64,000 nucleotides of DNA from Hyaloraphidium curvatum. Its lineage: Eukaryota > Monoblepharomycota > Hyaloraphidiomycetes > Hyaloraphidiales > Hyaloraphidiaceae. Each line of letters begins with the position of its first letter. The stretch's first letter is position 1. Shown here one piece after another: positions 33,320 through 46,167 of the stretch. Made by a program: the position numbers and the translations under genes. The stretch spans positions 310,001 to 374,000 of the forward strand of contig JAIVFI010000021.1 of NCBI GenBank assembly GCA_025558095.1, given 5' to 3'. A model generated the notes under the pieces. That model searched no databases, had not been told where the DNA came from, and was given only the letters and a program-made list of their open reading frames with translations.

Positions 33320-34603
33320 ATGCAGCCCTCAGCGCCCGCGCTGAACAGAAAGAGCTCCCGGAATGCCGCAGTCCTCTCGCTGCTCCGGGACCGAGAACTT
33401 TCGTTGTCTCCGCCGCGCGGCCAGTTTGCGAACGCGTTCTTCCCGGACGTCGGGCGCCAGATCGCCGAGTTCGACAGCCGAGCGTACATCGGCTCGTTCT
33501 CCCATGACGGTGGCCTGTTCTATAGCGCAACACAGGACTGGCAGCTGCACGTCTTTGATGGCCACACGTTCGAGAAGAAGCTGGCGATTCGGGCCGTGCC
33601 TGGGCAATGGACGATCACCGACGCGGACCTCGAGTCGACGGGCACCTGGCTCGCGTACAGCTCCATCACGCCCATCGTCCACATCACGCGTTTGGACAGC
33701 CAGAGCGTGCAAATGCCCCTCAACTTTGACGAGACCGGCATGGGACGTTTCGGGCTGTGGTCACTGCGGTGGTCCAACGACGGCGGACAGCTCGCGGTCG
33801 GGACCTCGGATTATTCGATCCTGGTGATGGACGCCGTCACGGGGCAGCTGATCAATAGGGTAGCGGCCCATCAAGACGACGTCAACGCCGTGCAGTACGC
33901 CGACACCTCAACAAACGTCCTCTGTTCTGCGAGCGATGATTGTCTCATCAAGATCTGGGATCGGAGGGCGCTGTCCAACAGGCCGCAGGGGCTCCTGGTG
34001 GGCCACACGGAAGGAATTAGTTATCTCGCGGCAAAGGACGGCCGGCACCTGGCGTCGAACGGGAAGGACCAAGTGTTGAAGCTCTGGGACTTGCGGCGCA
34101 TGGCCCCGGCGGACATCCTGGGGAGCGCTCAAGCGGCCTGCAACCGCGTGCGCCAAGATTTTGACTACAGATTCCAAGCTTATCCTGCGATCCCAGGTCG
34201 GATCCGGCATCCCATGGACGCCTCCGTGCGGAGCTTCACTGGCCACTCGGTTCTCAAAACCCTCATCCGGTGCCATTTCTCGCCCCAACACGCCACGGGA
34301 CAGCGCTACGTGTACAGCGGTTCGGCCGACGGCATGATCCACATCTTCGACACGCTGGGCGACGACGTGAGGATCCTCGACGTGAACGACGTCCTGAGAA
34401 AGGCGCGGGGCCCCGGAGAAAGGGATCCGAATCAGGACGCCCTTTCACTATTTCTCATGCGCTACCTCGGCGGTCGCGGCATGGGCGAGATGAGCCGCAG
34501 GAGCGTGTGCGTCCGGGACGTCAGCTGGCATCCCCATGCGCCCGTGCTCGCATCAACTTCTTGGACCGCTGATGGAGGTGCGCTTGCAGTCCACGAGCGT
34601 TGA
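33320..34603 (+). CDS. DCAF11: DCAF11/LEC14B-like WD40 substrate receptor for CUL4-DDB1
   Basis: A single-exon WD40 protein. From ATG 33320: Ser-rich leader, LPD-like QFANAFFPDVGRQIAEFDSR, then repeats YIGSFSHDGGLFYSATQDWQ, VPGQWTITDADLESTGTWLA, GLWSLRWSNDGGQLAVGTSD, VAAHQDDVNAVQYADTSTNV, CSASDDCLIKIWDRRAL (a DWD-type box ending WDRR), VGHTEGISYLAAKDGRHLAS and NGKDQVLKLWDLRRM. The DCAF11-specific loop SFTGHSVLKTLIRCHFSP, YVYSGSADGMIHIFDT and terminal VRDVSWHPHAPVLASTSW follow. DCAF11 (WDR23) family members recruit substrates to CUL4-DDB1 ubiquitin ligase. The C-terminus is shorter than in animals, ending at TGA 34601-34603. The last 98 bp are duplicated at 38178-38275. Confidence 0.88.
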   Translation: MQPSAPALNRKSSRNAAVLSLLRDRELSLSPPRGQFANAFFPDVGRQIAEFDSRAYIGSFSHDGGLFYSATQDWQLHVFDGHTFEKKLAIRAVPGQWTITDADLESTGTWLAYSSITPIVHITRLDSQSVQMPLNFDETGMGRFGLWSLRWSNDGGQLAVGTSDYSILVMDAVTGQLINRVAAHQDDVNAVQYADTSTNVLCSASDDCLIKIWDRRALSNRPQGLLVGHTEGISYLAAKDGRHLASNGKDQVLKLWDLRRMAPADILGSAQAACNRVRQDFDYRFQAYPAIPGRIRHPMDASVRSFTGHSVLKTLIRCHFSPQHATGQRYVYSGSADGMIHIFDTLGDDVRILDVNDVLRKARGPGERDPNQDALSLFLMRYLGGRGMGEMSRRSVCVRDVSWHPHAPVLASTSWTADGGALAVHER

Positions 34604-35068
34604 GCCTCATCGCTGGAAAGCTGTCGAGAGCGCTTGCGGTCCGTCCGCTAAAAGCTATCATTGGAACGCGACCCCTCGCTTGACCGCTTGACTCTGCCCC
34701 ACGGAACTGAACCCGGTGCCCTCAGCGGATGCCAGCTTGATAATGCTCTTGTCTGCAGAGGGTTTTGCAGGTTCAGAGCGTTTGCTTGAACGGGGCCCGG
34801 TAGAAACCAACACGTGACGGAGCAGACAAAGCAAACACTGCCGCCGCTGATGAACTTGTCCATGCATTCGGAGCAGAGGACGTGCCCGCACGGCGAGAGC
34901 ACTGAAGGAAGGAATTCTAGCTTTCTGTGGCTGCACAAACAAGCACACGCACACGATATCTTGGAGCCATTTGTGAAAGATTTTGTGCAAGATGGGCATG
35001 AGTTCTACAGTCCCATCTCCACCATCGACAATGTTGAATTTGATGGCGGCCGGTTTCTTCACGCTGTG
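34506..35068. repeat. Direct repeat copy A (DCAF11 end plus NOSIP end)
   Basis: About 563 bp that recurs in the same orientation at 38178-38779. It contains the functional 3' end of DCAF11 (plus strand) and an orphan 3' end of NOSIP (minus strand). Long stretches are identical, for example around 34,790-34,850 and 34,930-34,990. Small indels separate the copies near 34,620-34,660, and an 8-nt difference lies at about 35,004. Confidence 0.9.
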
Positions 35069-35180
35069 CCGAGCGTGCCGAGCACACTTGTACGCCAGCA
35101 GTGAAATCGAAGCTGCAGTACACCGACCTGATCGCGGGGTGCAGCGGAGAGCCGCACCGTTTCCTTGTTGGCCTCTTTGG
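34658..35180 (-). pseudogene. Orphan NOSIP 3' end (truncated copy)
   Basis: On the minus strand this reproduces the last exons of NOSIP: VKKPAAIKFNIVDGGDGT, the RING-like SPCGHVLCSECMDKF, and the final exon DKSIIKLASAEGTGFSSVGQ ending at 34658. The N-terminal two thirds of NOSIP are absent. An 8-nt deletion relative to copy B, just before the first Cys pair, shifts the frame. Homology fades beyond about 35,180, where a diverged exon still ends in a plausible donor. The final exon is oddly well preserved (see findings). Confidence 0.75.
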
Positions 35181-35234
35181 TTCCGTGCGACTTACGCGGT
35201 CAATGTTGTGCATCGACAAGAAGTTTGGCATCTT

Positions 35235-37459
35235 CTAATGCTTCAGAATCTCACCCAAACAGTCGCGTATAGTACCGAAGTCAGGTCTATCCTCCGCAAA
35301 GTGAGACCAACATCTCTCAACGAGGGCCCAGATCTTGTCGTCTACTCCTTCAGGCCTTTGCGGCCGGCGTTTCAGGGAGCCAACTTGGTAGATGAGGACG
35401 GCTGGATTAGGCACATCAACAAATGGGTACCGTCCCTTGCTCAAGACCTCGTAGCAGGTCATTGCAAAGGCATACACGTCTGCAGGCCGTTGTGGTGGAT
35501 CGCCATTTAGCAGTTCTGGGGCCATAAAGACGAGCGTTCCCGCCAGCCCATGTGTCGAACTTGTGGTCATGCCAATTTCCTGCCGAACCTTTGCAAGACC
35601 GAAATCGGCGATCAGGGCCTTATTCTCATCGACCATTACGTTGACTGCCTTCAGGTCACCATGTACGATTCCATGTGCATGCAAGTAGGCCATTCCAGAT
35701 GCAACATCATGAAGGAGCTTTAGACCAATACTCTGATCCCATGAGCGGCTATGCAGGTACTGCCTAAGATTGCCCTGTTCCATCAAGTCCGTAACCAACA
35801 TGGGCGGGTCAATGCAATATGCCATCAAGGGCAGCACTATAAAATGAGGTGCATATGTCAGACAGCTGTCGCACTGGCGCACGGTATGGACAAACCATTC
35901 TTTTGCACCAAGCCCTCCCAAGCTGTTACCTCCTTAGTAAAGGCTTTCAAAATGCATGCGTTGATTTCTGCCTTGAACTTCTTGACTGCCACTGGCACTG
36001 TCTTCCTGAAGAGCCCAACATAAACCACACCAAAGGAGCCTTCGCCAAGAGGTGGCTTTGTAGTATCAATCTCAATGTCAGAGGCACTGATGAGGAGCTT
36101 TGCCGAGGAAGTAGGTGACCGAAACAGCGAAGGACGTGCAGAACCAGGCTTTTGCAGAGAGTTGTCAGTGGCAATTGCCGTAGTGCCTGTGCTCTCGCCC
36201 TTAAGTCCAACAATTGTAACTGCTGGTGATGATGATATGTTACATGCTGCCACCATGGTTTCTGAGCCAGTTTGCATTGGTGGTGATAACATCAGTTCAT
36301 CCTCCAACACCGATAGTGGCTCTTCAATGGATGGAGCATTTGCGCCCAGACCTTGCTTCTCCAATTGTCCTGGTTCCAACGCCGCTTCAGATTCAATTTT
36401 CTTATTGCGGTTCCTACGTCGGAAAAGCAAGAAGCCACCACCAACAGCAAAAGCGAGGAACACAACTCCCCCAACAATGCTACCCACAATTACGCCGATG
36501 GGAACACTTGAGGAGACCTCAGAAGTTGGGGCAAAGGTAGGCACCCAGAGCTGTCCCTGTGTGTTGTTTCCAAAAGCAATGACAGTACCATTCTCAATGA
36601 GTGCTAAGGTATGTGTGTCTCCTGCTGCAACCTGAGCCACATTGTTGAGGCCAGGTGGTGCTGTGGCCTGGCCATTGCTATTGTCTCCCCAAATTTTGAC
36701 GGTTCCGTTGTTTAGAACAGCTAGACTGTGCATGTAGCCTGCTGCAATTTGCTTGACATTGGCCAAATCTTCAGGGACGCTTGCTTGACCATTACTGTTT
36801 AAACCCCATGCTCTAACAGTGCCGTCTTCAAGGAGCACTAAGGAATGTGAGCCTCCGGCAGCAATTTGTTTGGCCCTTGCAAGTCCGGTTGGCACGCTAG
36901 ATTGCTGAGATTGATCGGATCCCCAAGCCCGTACCGTACCATCATTCAGGAGAGCAAGGCTGTGCTTCTCTCCTGCTGCTACCTGCTTCACATTCGCGAG
37001 TCCAGTAGGAATCGCTGTCTGTCCGAATTGATTTTGGCCCCATGCCCTGACAGTTCCGTCGGAGAGCGCAGCGAGGCTATGCCAGCCACCCGCAGCTACT
37101 TGGTTGACGCTCCTGAGTCCAGAGGGCACCGAGGCCTGCCCGTCGCTGTTTGAACCAAATGCCACCACTGTTCCATCGTTTAGCAGTGCGAGACTGTGCC
37201 AGTAACCACCGGCAACTTGTTTGGCATTCACGAGGCCCGAGGGAACGCTTGTCTGGCCGTAGAAGTTGTAACCCCACGCGCGTATAGTGGCATCATCTAG
37301 GAGCGCCAGAGAGTGCCAATGTCCCGCCGCAACTTGTACAACCGCTGCTTCGGCCATTCCGCAGACGAGTAGTCCGAACAGCAGGAGAGGAACCGCAGCG
37401 CCAACGTGGACATCAGTAGCGCGTCCGGTAGAGGCTTTCGGCGGAAGAACGCTCATCAT
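35235..37459 (-). CDS. Receptor-like kinase: signal peptide, seven RCC1-like repeats, TM, TKL kinase
   Basis: From ATG 37459 (MMSVLPPKASTGRATDVH) a signal peptide (AAVPLLLFGLLVCGMAEA) precedes seven ~39-residue RCC1/BLIP-type repeats of the pattern QVAAGxxHSLALLxDGTV-R-AWGxNxxGQxSVPxGL. Next are a TM helix (VPIGVIVGSIVGGVVFLAFA) with a basic stop-transfer, a Ser-rich juxtamembrane region and a kinase domain. The kinase has the Gly-loop GEGSFGVVYVG, VAVKKF, HGDLKAVNVMV (catalytic loop), DFGLAK, MAPE and DVYAFAMTCYEVLSKGRYPF. A 56-nt intron (35874-35929, GTAACA...GCCAG) joins LKAFTKE to CDSCLTYAPHFIVL. All core catalytic residues are present, although the HRD arginine is Gly (HGD), as in some TKL kinases. 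The DNA is visibly more AT-rich than its neighbours. The gene lies between the two copies of the DCAF11/NOSIP repeat. The ligand is unknown. Confidence 0.85.
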
Positions 37460-38177
37460 CTCCCAATGATCGGACGTTGAAATGGAGGGAGGAAGCAAGG
37501 TCCCAATGGTGCTTGGGACTGGGACTGCACTGCGATGTAGTCAGCGCAAAGGGGCGCGCCACACTACTGCGCCACTCGGGACATTACTCATGTGCACGTG
37601 AAGTCTTGGGAGCGACCAAGCTTTATTCCCTGCTCCGTCCGCTTCTTTTCCCACTCAAATCCACGAAACTAGCCAGCATCCAAAGAATTGACAGCAATGG
37701 TAGGCTTCCAGCTGCCCCTTTAATGCTCGGCAGCAACTGTCAGGAGCGCTAAGCGAGGACGATCGATAACCATGTGCGCTCGTGCGCAACGGCATCACGA
37801 TGTCCCTTGTAAGACCACCGAAACTCGGGAATTTACTCTGGGTTGATTGGTGAACCGATGGGTGAAACGGAAAAGTTTCAGGGCGGACAGCTCGGTACTC
37901 GCTCTCGGAAGGAAAGGAGATGGCCATTCTGCTGTAGGCTTTAAGCAACATTTCACGAAACGGGATTGGTACTTGGAGACAAAACTTCCAATGCACAGCA
38001 AACGCGACAGCTGGTGTTAGAAGGACAGACTGCCGAGTGGACGACTCTATCCTGACGTTTGTAGCAATCACGACCAGCTAAGTCCTTTGCTTCCAAAGTG
38101 TGGAAGATTTGAGGCTCAATTGCGTAGCCCCAAATGCGAGCGGACCGTCGGCCACTAGCAAGACTCGTTGACGCCCC
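37460..38177. other. Non-coding spacer upstream of the receptor kinase
   Basis: About 720 bp between the kinase ATG and repeat copy B. Only short, compositionally unconvincing reading frames are present. It should contain the kinase promoter. No terminal inverted repeats, transposase or LTR-like ends were seen. Confidence 0.5.
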
Positions 38178-38275
38178 TGTGCATCCGGGACGTCAGCTGG
38201 CATCCCCACGCCCCCGTGCTCGCATCAACTTCTTGGACCGCTGACGGAGGAGCGCTCGCAGTCCACGAGCGTTGA
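38178..38275 (+). pseudogene. Orphan DCAF11 3' end
   Basis: An isolated copy of the last ~32 codons of DCAF11 (CIRDVSWHPHAPVLASTSW... to TGA 38273-38275) with no upstream gene body. Compared with the functional copy it has five synonymous changes and one conservative Val/Ile change. Confidence 0.8.
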
Positions 38276-38779
38276 GCCTCATCGCTGGAAAGCTGCGGCA
38301 GTGGACCGCTCGCTGGAAAGCTGCGGCAGAGAACGCTCGCGGTCCACAAGCGCTGCTCCCATCATTGGAACGCCACCCCTCGCTTGACCGCTTGACTCTG
38401 ACCAACGGAACTGAAGCCGGTGCCCTCGGCGGATGCCAGCTTGATAATGCTCTTGTCTGCAGAGGGGTTTGCAGGTTAAGAGTGTGTGCTTGAACGGGGC
38501 CCGGTAGAAACCAACACGTGACGGAGCAGACAAAGCAAACACTGCCGCCGCTGACGAACTTGTCCATGCATTCGGAGCAGAGGACGTGCCCGCACGGCGA
38601 GAGCACTGAAGGAAGGAATTCTAGCTTTCTGCGGCTGCACAAACAAGCACACGCACACGATATCTTGGAGCCATTTGTGAAAGATTTTGTGCAAGATGGG
38701 CATGAGTAGGCTTCTTCTGCAGTCCCATCTCCACCATCGACAACGTTGAATTTGACGGCAACCAATTTCTTGACGCTGT
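38178..38779. repeat. Direct repeat copy B (DCAF11 end plus NOSIP end)
   Basis: About 602 bp, the second copy of 34506-35068. It holds an orphan DCAF11 3' end and the functional NOSIP 3' exons. It differs from copy A by substitutions, an internal expansion at about 38,282-38,340 (a 19-bp unit starting cgctggaaag occurs twice), and the 8-nt difference upstream of the RING-like exon. Confidence 0.9.
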
Positions 38780-39629
38780 GGTGAGCAGAATGTGAGTCAA
38801 CGATTCAATGGAAGCCGCGCAACATTACCTGACTGTGTGGTGCGGCTCCGCCGCGGTGCACACCACGTCCTTTTTGGCCTCCTTAACTGCTTCAGACTTT
38901 GCCGCGGGTGTCAAGCTCGGCTGCACGCCGAGAGAAGTTTAGCGCCAAGGAGAGGCGAGAGTAGTTCTCGCAACCGCACCAGCCAGAAGCTGGGCAAAGC
39001 TGCCCTGTCAGACGCAGGTCTCGCTTGTCCCGACGGTGACTCCTCCACTTCTCGTGAGATCTCGGAATCCAGCTTCCTTTTCTTCGACGCGGTCCGCCCG
39101 GGGTCGGAAACTAGCAGTTGTGCACGTTCAAAATCCTCCTTCTTCTTCTGCAGCGCGTGTTCGGCCTTCTGTGCCTCCTCGTCCAGTTGCCTCTGTTGGG
39201 CTCTCTTAACAGCCGCCTTTTGACGTTCAATCTCTTTCGTCTGAGCCAGGATCTGGGATCGGGGGCGTTGAGGAGGAGAACCCCGAGTTTCAACCTCACC
39301 CACGCTTTCGAGGACACATTCCTTGCAGCTAATGTGGCCTTTGGAACAGCACATGGGGTCTCTTGCGTTTTGAAGGCACAAGTAGCAATCATTGAAGCCC
39401 CGCAGGCTGTCGGCCCCGAGCCTCTGCTTGCGCGTGCCGTATTCTAGCTTTGCCCTTTCCGCCGATGTAAAGTGATGCAGGCTGCTGTTGTCTGATTCGG
39501 TAGGAACACGGCGACAAAGCACGAGACCGCGAAACGGGAGGTGACGGCGAGTAGGAACAGGAAGGCACAGTTGGCGTTCTGACGTGGTAGAGGACGGCAA
39601 GGCAGCCCACTCTTTGAGTGGCGGGCCAT
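38362..39629 (-). CDS. NOSIP: NOSIP-like RING/U-box protein
   Basis: Nitric-oxide-synthase-interacting-protein family. In fungi and plants these are spliceosome-associated ubiquitin ligases. A mini first exon (ATG 39629, MARHSK) splices from A|GTGGGC across a long intron to NNSSLHHFTSAERAKLEYGT, giving the family N-terminus. Then KQRLGADSLRGFNDCYLCLQ, RDPMCCSKGHISCKECVLES (U-box-like half), a coiled coil (KEIERQKAAVKRAQQRQLDE), PSLTPAAKSEAVKEAKKDVV, VKKLVAVKFNVVDGGDG, CPSCTKSFTNGSKIS spliced to LLSPCGHVLCSECMDKF, and a final exon KSIIKLASAEGTGFSSVGQ with TGA at 38362-38364. Introns use consensus GTGCGT, GTAATG and GTTGGT donors. The 3' part lies in repeat copy B. Confidence 0.88.
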
Positions 39630-39799
39630 CTCGATCAAAGCAAGCGCGGTATTCGGATCCCTGTTTGATCCGACCCGGGCTGCTGTCTTGGTGCCCGGAG
39701 AGTGAGCGCGACGTGCTTGACTTGATGAGACCAGACCGCGAGACCGCGACAATCCAAAGGCACACTCCAGTGAACGCAGTGGGCCACGTTTGAGAAACG
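39630..39799. promoter_or_regulatory. Shared divergent promoter region of NOSIP and the Ran-binding protein
   Basis: A 170-bp spacer between divergent ATGs. No specific element recognised. Confidence 0.3.
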
Positions 39800-41519
39800 A
39801 TGGCGGCAGGCGAGGACACGGCTCGCCGGACGCGGGGAACCAAGCGGCGCGCCCAGGAGGCGGCCGACACCTCGGATCCCGAAGCTCTGCGCGACGTGGG
39901 TCCCTGAAGCGGCGCGCACGCGTTCGTCCTCACCAACGCCATTTTCTGAAGGAGGACGAAGAGCACGATACCCGGCCGACCAAGTACACGCGTGCCAGCG
40001 AACCTGAAGATGGGGGGCCTGCTCCTGCCCCGTCAGCGACCGAGACTCCTCCTGTTTATACCGAGCGCGAAGGGGCCGCAGACGACGCGTCTGGCGTGGA
40101 AGCGGAGGACGAGGACGCGAACGAGAGTGACCGAGGTGCCCGAGAACCAGAGGCTGGCAAGGCCCCGGCAGAAGCATCACTCGGGTCGGGCGAACCGGAG
40201 GAATCCGTGGCACCAGCAGCCGGGGATCTTGGGAAGGAAACGGATACATCCGTCCCTGGCGATCTGGAGAAGGAAGACGTGTCTGCGAAGGCCTTGGATT
40301 CCGGCGCTGAAGGAACGCCGGGCGCAAAGGACGATTTTGACACCGATGCACCGCAAACGAGCGGCGCCGAAAAGTCTGCAAGAGCGCTGTCGATGTTTGG
40401 CGCCGGAAAACGCGGCCAGGACGAACCTGAGGACGAAGAGGAAGAAGTGACACCTCCGCGCCAACCGGCACACAAGGCTGTCGCGGCCATTGGTTCGAAT
40501 CCGACGCCCGCAATGTCTCCATTGGCGAAGGTGAGTTGCACGGTGGCTTTCAGATGGCTGTGGCTGACAAAAGCGCCTCGCGACAGTCAATGACCGCAAA
40601 GCTTTCCACGCACGATCCACCTTCGACCTCTGCTGGTGGCTCGTCGGGTTTCACTTTCGGGGCTTCCTCGTCGAAGATGTCCTTCTCCAATTTCTCCGGT
40701 TCCGTGTTTGGCTCGGGTCTCGCGTCCGGCGCGGGTACCGGTGCTTCGTTCGGCACAATCGCCAGTTCCGCGTCGGCGACCGACTTTGCCTCCATGCTGT
40801 CGGCAAGCAAGTCGTCCAAAGGCAAGGCAAAGGAAGATGCTGGCAAGGGCGACGAGGACGAATCGGATGGCGACGAGGGCGCGGAGGAGGCGCAGCCCGA
40901 GTTTGACGCCGACGATTACAAGCCCAAGATACACCTAACGCCGCAGGAAGGTGGGTTGGGCTCGAAAGCAATCGCGCGGTCGCTGATCAGTGGGAGCAGT
41001 GGTGACGGGCGAGGAGGATGAGAATACCATCATGCAGGTGCTGCCAGCTTTCTGCCATTTGTTCGAAGCCGGCGCTGACGCATTTGCTAGCTCCGCGGGA
41101 AGTTGTTCGATTTTGACGAGGCAAAAGGCACCAAAGGCGATTGGCGGGAACGGGGCGTCGGACTATTGAGGCTGAACAAGAAAGTCGACGAGGAGACTGC
41201 GCGCCTCGGTGAGTGGTTCATCGCTTGCCCTGGGTGACACTAAGCTCTTGCACATGCAGTCATGAGAATGGACGGCGTCTTGCGGGTGATTCTAAACGTG
41301 AACCTCTTCAAGAACATGACCTGCACGCTGGTCCAGGAGAAGTTCCTGCGCTTTGTCGCATGCGAGACTCCGGGAAAGCTGACGACGTTCCTGCTCAAGG
41401 TGGGTGAAGATCTATCCAACAACTGCATCATTTAACGCTACTCCACTCCCGTGCTATAGACGTCGAACCCCGCGGGCGCCGCTGCCATGGCCGCCAAGAT
41501 CCAAGCCCTTTGTACCTAG
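39800..41519 (+). CDS. Ran-binding nucleoporin/cofactor (Nup50/Nup2/Yrb2-RanBP3 type)
   Basis: ATG 39800 begins MAAGEDTARRTRGTKRRAQE, a basic N-terminus (importin-alpha-binding in Nup50-like proteins). It splices at GAC|GTGGGT to an acidic Ala/Glu-rich region (EDEEHDTRPTKYTRASEPED). The middle has a few FG-type motifs (SGFTFGASSSKMSFSNF; SVFGSGLASG). The C-terminal Ran-binding domain is spread over four exons: VVTGEEDENTIMQ, LFDFDEAKGTKGDWRERGVG, LLRLNKKVDEETARL, VMRMDGVLRVILNVNLFKNM and FLRFVACETPGKLTTFLLK. It ends at TAG 41517-41519, 4 bp from the opposing DHHC gene. A role in Ran-dependent nuclear transport is inferred from the RanBD. With so few FG repeats, Yrb2/RanBP3-like is as likely as Nup50-like. 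Confidence 0.83.
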
Positions 41520-41523
41520 CTCT

Positions 41524-42805
41524 TCATGCCTCCCCAAGTGCCTTCCGAATAGACTGGACGGCACGGCTGCTGATCGGGAAACAGTGCCCATCGCCCACCA
41601 GCGTGCTCACAGGCAGCCACTGGAGCCACGGATTCGGCCCCATGACCTGCCGAAAGTTTTCCCGCCAACCCAAATCGTAGATGTGGGTCGAAACGACGTT
41701 GACGAGCGGACCCTGGCCGTCTAGCCGGACCATTCGCTTCTCCTGGAAGCTCTAGACGGGGGGGGGATTGATGAGATGGCCACATCTCCCCGCCTGTGCG
41801 ACGGCTACCTCGATCGTGCTCTTGTTGGCCAGAAGCAGGGCGGTGTGCATGCTGGTAAACAGGAGGAGCGCAATAAAGAATATGCCGCTGATCAGCACCA
41901 GCATGGCCTCCTGGAGCTCGTCCACGCCGAGTCCCAGCTGCAAGGGACCAGTTGTTGGCGAGGGATGTCTCTCACTGGCGGATCACCCACCGGGCCCGGG
42001 GAGAACAGGGCCATGATGGCGGGGATGGTCGTGAGGCAGACGTAGACGGTGTATCCACACCCCCAGCAGATGAAGAGATAGAAGAACTTGTAGTTGGCGT
42101 AGCCCACGCAGTTGTTCAACCACGGACAATGGTGATCCATCTTGAGAATGCAGCGGTCGCAAATGGAGCAGTGGTGTGTCCGATCAGGCTTGTGTGCTTT
42201 GCACTTCTGGCAGAATCGCGGCCGTCCGTCGTTCTTGGTCTCGTGTGCCACGTAGGAGGGCGCCGTCTCCACTGGCGGAGCCTCCTGGGGCATGGAAAGA
42301 AGGACCTCGGAGGGAGGTTGCTCGCCGTTCGCCCCGCTGTCCTCTGAAACGACTTGCTGGTGCGCATTGTCCGCTTCCGGATCGAGGGACTGCGGTGCTT
42401 CCACGTCCGATCCGACCTGCACGCCCCAAGTTGAAACGCCGGAAACTGCGATACCCGCAGCAACACACCTTCACGGGTCTGCCAGGATCGGTGTAAATCA
42501 CGCGGACATAGCTGACAGTAAACACCCCAAAGAGGAAGAGAAAGGCAAAGAGCTGCAGGAGCCCGCGAGCCAGGTGGCCTTCGCTCAGGTACGTCTTCCC
42601 TGGAGAGAGAACGAGTTCAAAGGGCAAACAACTGCCAACGCCAACGATTCCAGTCGTACAGCAGACGATGTACGTGTAGACGTAGAATGACCAAAGAATG
42701 AGCGCCCAGACTGCTCGCGGGGTTACGGGAATAGCGGGAGGCAGCAGGGGGACACCCACTGAAGACCACCGGGACCCAGGCGAGAACACTGCAAGCTCCT
42801 TTCAT
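41524..42805 (-). CDS. PFA3: DHHC palmitoyltransferase (Pfa3/ZDHHC type)
   Basis: Membrane S-acyltransferase. From ATG 42805 ([15 protein letters not shown]) a GTGGGT intron joins to [17 protein letters not shown] (TM1), then [20 protein letters not shown] (TM2), IYTDPGRP (DPG motif) and the cysteine-rich domain [20 protein letters not shown] / [19 protein letters not shown] (DHHC present). Then [20 protein letters not shown] (TM3), [20 protein letters not shown] (TM4), and the C-terminus with a TTxE-like segment (NKSTIEVA) and the PaCCT-like aromatic end ([20 protein letters not shown]). Several short introns. Stop 41524. The layout and length match vacuolar Pfa3 and ZDHHC20/15-like enzymes; the exact orthologue is not certain. 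Confidence 0.9.
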
Positions 42806-42966
42806 CACTCGGGAGCACGAGGGCAGGCTGACCGTCACGGCCGGGCCCAGCCGGAGATGCATCCCCAGGCGGGGTGGTCCGTTGGTAATCCTTTTCCGCT
42901 GACCTAGGATTTTATCTTGTGGCTAGCCATACACATCGCGCCAGCTCCCCCCGACAACACGCGACA

Positions 42967-46068
<3,102 letters not shown>

Positions 46069-46167
46069 CTGGCAAGGGACTGCGATTTTCCTGAACCCGG
46101 AGGGTCACCAAAAATCTGTTCCGTACCAGACAATCACGTTCGCTCGTTCCCGGCCCAACGCAACGAG
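46069..46167. promoter_or_regulatory. Shared divergent promoter region of ARG2 and RPL39
   Basis: Only 99 bp separate the two start codons. No TATA box recognised. I saw no arginine attenuator-like peptide reading frame in it. Confidence 0.3.

Noticed and set aside
35858-35947. Frameshift breaking the receptor kinase into two genes
   Set aside because: A consensus 56-nt intron (35874-35929) restores a continuous kinase domain, so no break is needed.
37655-38071. 138-codon minus-strand frame upstream of the receptor kinase
   Set aside because: No domain, irregular composition and no splice context; treated as promoter/spacer.
34506-38779. Kinase segment as an LTR retrotransposon (0.6-kb direct repeats as LTRs)
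   Set aside because: The repeats are ends of DCAF11 and NOSIP. No TG...CA ends, primer-binding site, gag/pol or integrase is present between them.
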